DNA from: Candidatus Rifleibacteriota bacterium
Lineage (GTDB): Bacteria > Riflebacteria > Ozemobacteria > Ozemobacterales > Ozemobacteraceae
Length of the DNA stretch: 6,392 nucleotides
Assembly: GCA_017526725.1 (NCBI GenBank)
Contig: JAFXRA010000181.1
Location: forward strand, 1 to 6,392
Direction of reading: 5' to 3'
The notes beneath the pieces were generated by a model. The model saw only the letters and a list, made by a program, of their open reading frames with translations. It was not told the DNA's origin and did not search any database. Numbering within the stretch: the stretch's first letter is position 1; each line of letters opens with the position of its first letter. Positions 4,904-6,392 of this stretch are shown in pieces. The translations under genes were made by a program, and so were the position numbers.

Positions 4904-6355
4904 ATGAAACTTGTTAGAAAATATATAGGCATATTAACAATACTGGTAATAACCTTCTTTGCATGCGGTTGCGGCGGAAGTAGCGGTTCAAACTATTATG
5001 AACCGCCGTTAGATGATGCAACGAGAATAGAATACGTGAAAGAAGCCTTTACTTTCACATTTCCGCTTGTTTATATGCACTATAACAAGGTTCGCTTCAC
5101 CAACGCCATGTGGCCCACGCCAATCGCAGCGCCTATAAACCAGTTCAGCCACGCCGAAGCTATTTCAGATGTTAACTATGGCGAGGCTTTCCACGCAAAT
5201 CTTGATATAGTCTGTTCTCAGGCTTTCTTAGATTTGGGGCAGGATGCTGTTGTCTTCACAAAACCAACTCCCGACCGCTTCTGCATCTTTGAACTTTATG
5301 ATGCTTACACAAACTGCATCATGACAATGGGGAAGGGCACTTCCTCCAATGCTCAGAAGTATTTGATTACCGGGCCCTTTTTCAAAGGTAAAGTTCCAGC
5401 TGGAATGACCCAGGTTAAGGTTCCTACCAATATGGCTTGGCTTGTTGGCAGAATCAGATGTTTCGGGGAAGAAGACCTTGAAAATGTTAAGGCTATTCAG
5501 GCTAAGATTGAAGCAAAAGAATTAGACCTTTATCAGAAGGGCAAACCTCAGCCTGTTAAGACTTATTACGACCCCAATGAGTTTGTTCCTCTGACCAAAC
5601 TAAGGTCTTTAACTGCTGAAGAATACTTTAAGCTAGCCAACGAGCTTATGATTAAGAACCCGCCAAAGGCTGCTGATGCTGAAGTTGTAAGCCGAATGAA
5701 AAGAGTTGGCGTTGGGCCTGGTCTAACTTTCAATCCTTTAATTCTAGGGGAAAACGGCTATCGATACTTTGAAAGCATGAAAGACCAGTGCATGTATAGC
5801 GAATGGGCTTCTAATTCTCAACAATACTTGTTTCGCACTTCTAATCACGATTCTGGGAAATGGAACTTTTATTCAGACAATATTGCTAATTTTGGCAAAC
5901 AATATGATTATAGAGCTTATTGCGCAATGAACTATCTTTGTGCTGAACCAAATTCAACTTGTTTGGTTTATTTTACAACCAAAGATGATGATGGCAAAAA
6001 CCTGTATGGAAACTATAAATACAGGCTCAGATTCAGAAAATTCCCACCAGTAAAAGAAAACGGCTTCTGGTCTTTGACTCTGTATGATGCTAACAATCAT
6101 TTTGTCACGGAAAAAGATAATACTGTATTTTCAATTAACGATTTAACTGAGCTTGAAACCAACGAATCAGGCTATACAGATGTTTTCCTGCAGCCCGCAG
6201 CTTCATCTTCTGCCTCTATCGCTTCCGGAACTATTCCAACACCAACAAATAAGTCTTTCCATCTTTTATTGAGAATCTATATCCCTCACGAAGCAGCAAT
6301 CAGCGGCTTCTGGTCAGCTCCCATCCTGACCGTCGCCGAAGAACAGGACAAATAG
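4904..6355 (+). CDS. Lipoprotein with DUF1254 and DUF1214 domains
   Basis: The 483-residue product starts with a lipoprotein signal: KLVRK, a hydrophobic core to about residue 19, then FFACGCGG, with the lipidated cysteine either C21 or C23, and a GSSGS linker. The DUF1254 domain (PF06863) spans roughly 40-205, with FHANLDIVCSQAFLDLGQDA (96-115), FELYDAYTNCIMTMG (129-143), YLITGPFFKGKVPAGMT (153-169) and VPTNMAWLVGRIRCFGEEDL (173-192). The DUF1214 domain (PF06742) spans roughly 345-462, with VYFTTKDDDGKNLYGNYKYR (355-374) and FPPVKENGFWSLTLYDANNHF (380-400). Together these are the usual two-domain order and near the usual length. The biochemical function of the pair is not established to my knowledge. 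The start at 4904 is preferred because GAGG (4894-4897) lies 6 nt upstream and the signal peptide then looks classical. An in-frame ATG at 4871 would add 11 residues and has only a weak GGGA upstream. The gene is separated from its neighbour by repeats, so it is probably monocistronic. No terminator is visible before the window ends. Confidence 0.88.
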   Translation: MKLVRKYIGILTILVITFFACGCGGSSGSNYYEPPLDDATRIEYVKEAFTFTFPLVYMHYNKVRFTNAMWPTPIAAPINQFSHAEAISDVNYGEAFHANLDIVCSQAFLDLGQDAVVFTKPTPDRFCIFELYDAYTNCIMTMGKGTSSNAQKYLITGPFFKGKVPAGMTQVKVPTNMAWLVGRIRCFGEEDLENVKAIQAKIEAKELDLYQKGKPQPVKTYYDPNEFVPLTKLRSLTAEEYFKLANELMIKNPPKAADAEVVSRMKRVGVGPGLTFNPLILGENGYRYFESMKDQCMYSEWASNSQQYLFRTSNHDSGKWNFYSDNIANFGKQYDYRAYCAMNYLCAEPNSTCLVYFTTKDDDGKNLYGNYKYRLRFRKFPPVKENGFWSLTLYDANNHFVTEKDNTVFSINDLTELETNESGYTDVFLQPAASSSASIASGTIPTPTNKSFHLLLRIYIPHEAAISGFWSAPILTVAEEQDK

Positions 6356-6392
6356 CTGGCAATATAACAGCAAATTATATCAAATAAAAAAA

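Overview
The window is AT-rich bacterial DNA from a cell with an outer membrane or periplasm. The evidence is a Sec-exported, non-lipidated substrate-binding protein for an ABC importer and a separate lipoprotein. No rRNA, tRNA, transposase or other phylogenetic marker is present, so I cannot name the phylum.

Layout: five genes. On the minus strand, reading from about 3316 down to 49, lies a complete FecCD/BtuCD-type importer. The permease (2294-3316) and ATPase (1497-2303) overlap by 10 nt. The periplasmic binding protein (49-1011) is separated from them by a 485-bp gap. On the plus strand, diverging from the permease across a hairpin-rich spacer, is an acidic protein of unknown family (3676-4578). 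It is followed by a DUF1254/DUF1214 lipoprotein (4904-6355) behind another repeat-filled gap. The importer genes form one functional unit: the binding protein captures an iron-chelate, heme or corrinoid-type ligand, the permease dimer carries it inward, and the ATPase powers the step. The exact ligand cannot be read from the sequence.

The most distinctive material is non-coding. Two related elements with 19-bp terminal inverted repeats sit in opposite orientation at 1093-1328 and 4675-4843. They share a 105-bp core with 6 differences and have no coding capacity, so they resemble MITEs. Next to the core each copy has a slot filled by different small perfect hairpins. In the left copy and its flank this becomes a run of six compact hairpins with different stems but similar pyrimidine-rich linkers (1219-1430). 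The left cluster, plus an intrinsic-terminator-like hairpin that includes the ATPase stop codon, separates the binding-protein gene from the rest of its operon. Further hairpins fill the divergent spacer (3366-3507), and a long imperfect hairpin follows the unknown gene (4601-4654).

I see no CRISPR array, riboswitch, phage or defence gene. The candidate for something undescribed is the repeat family with interchangeable hairpins, followed by the orphan acidic protein.
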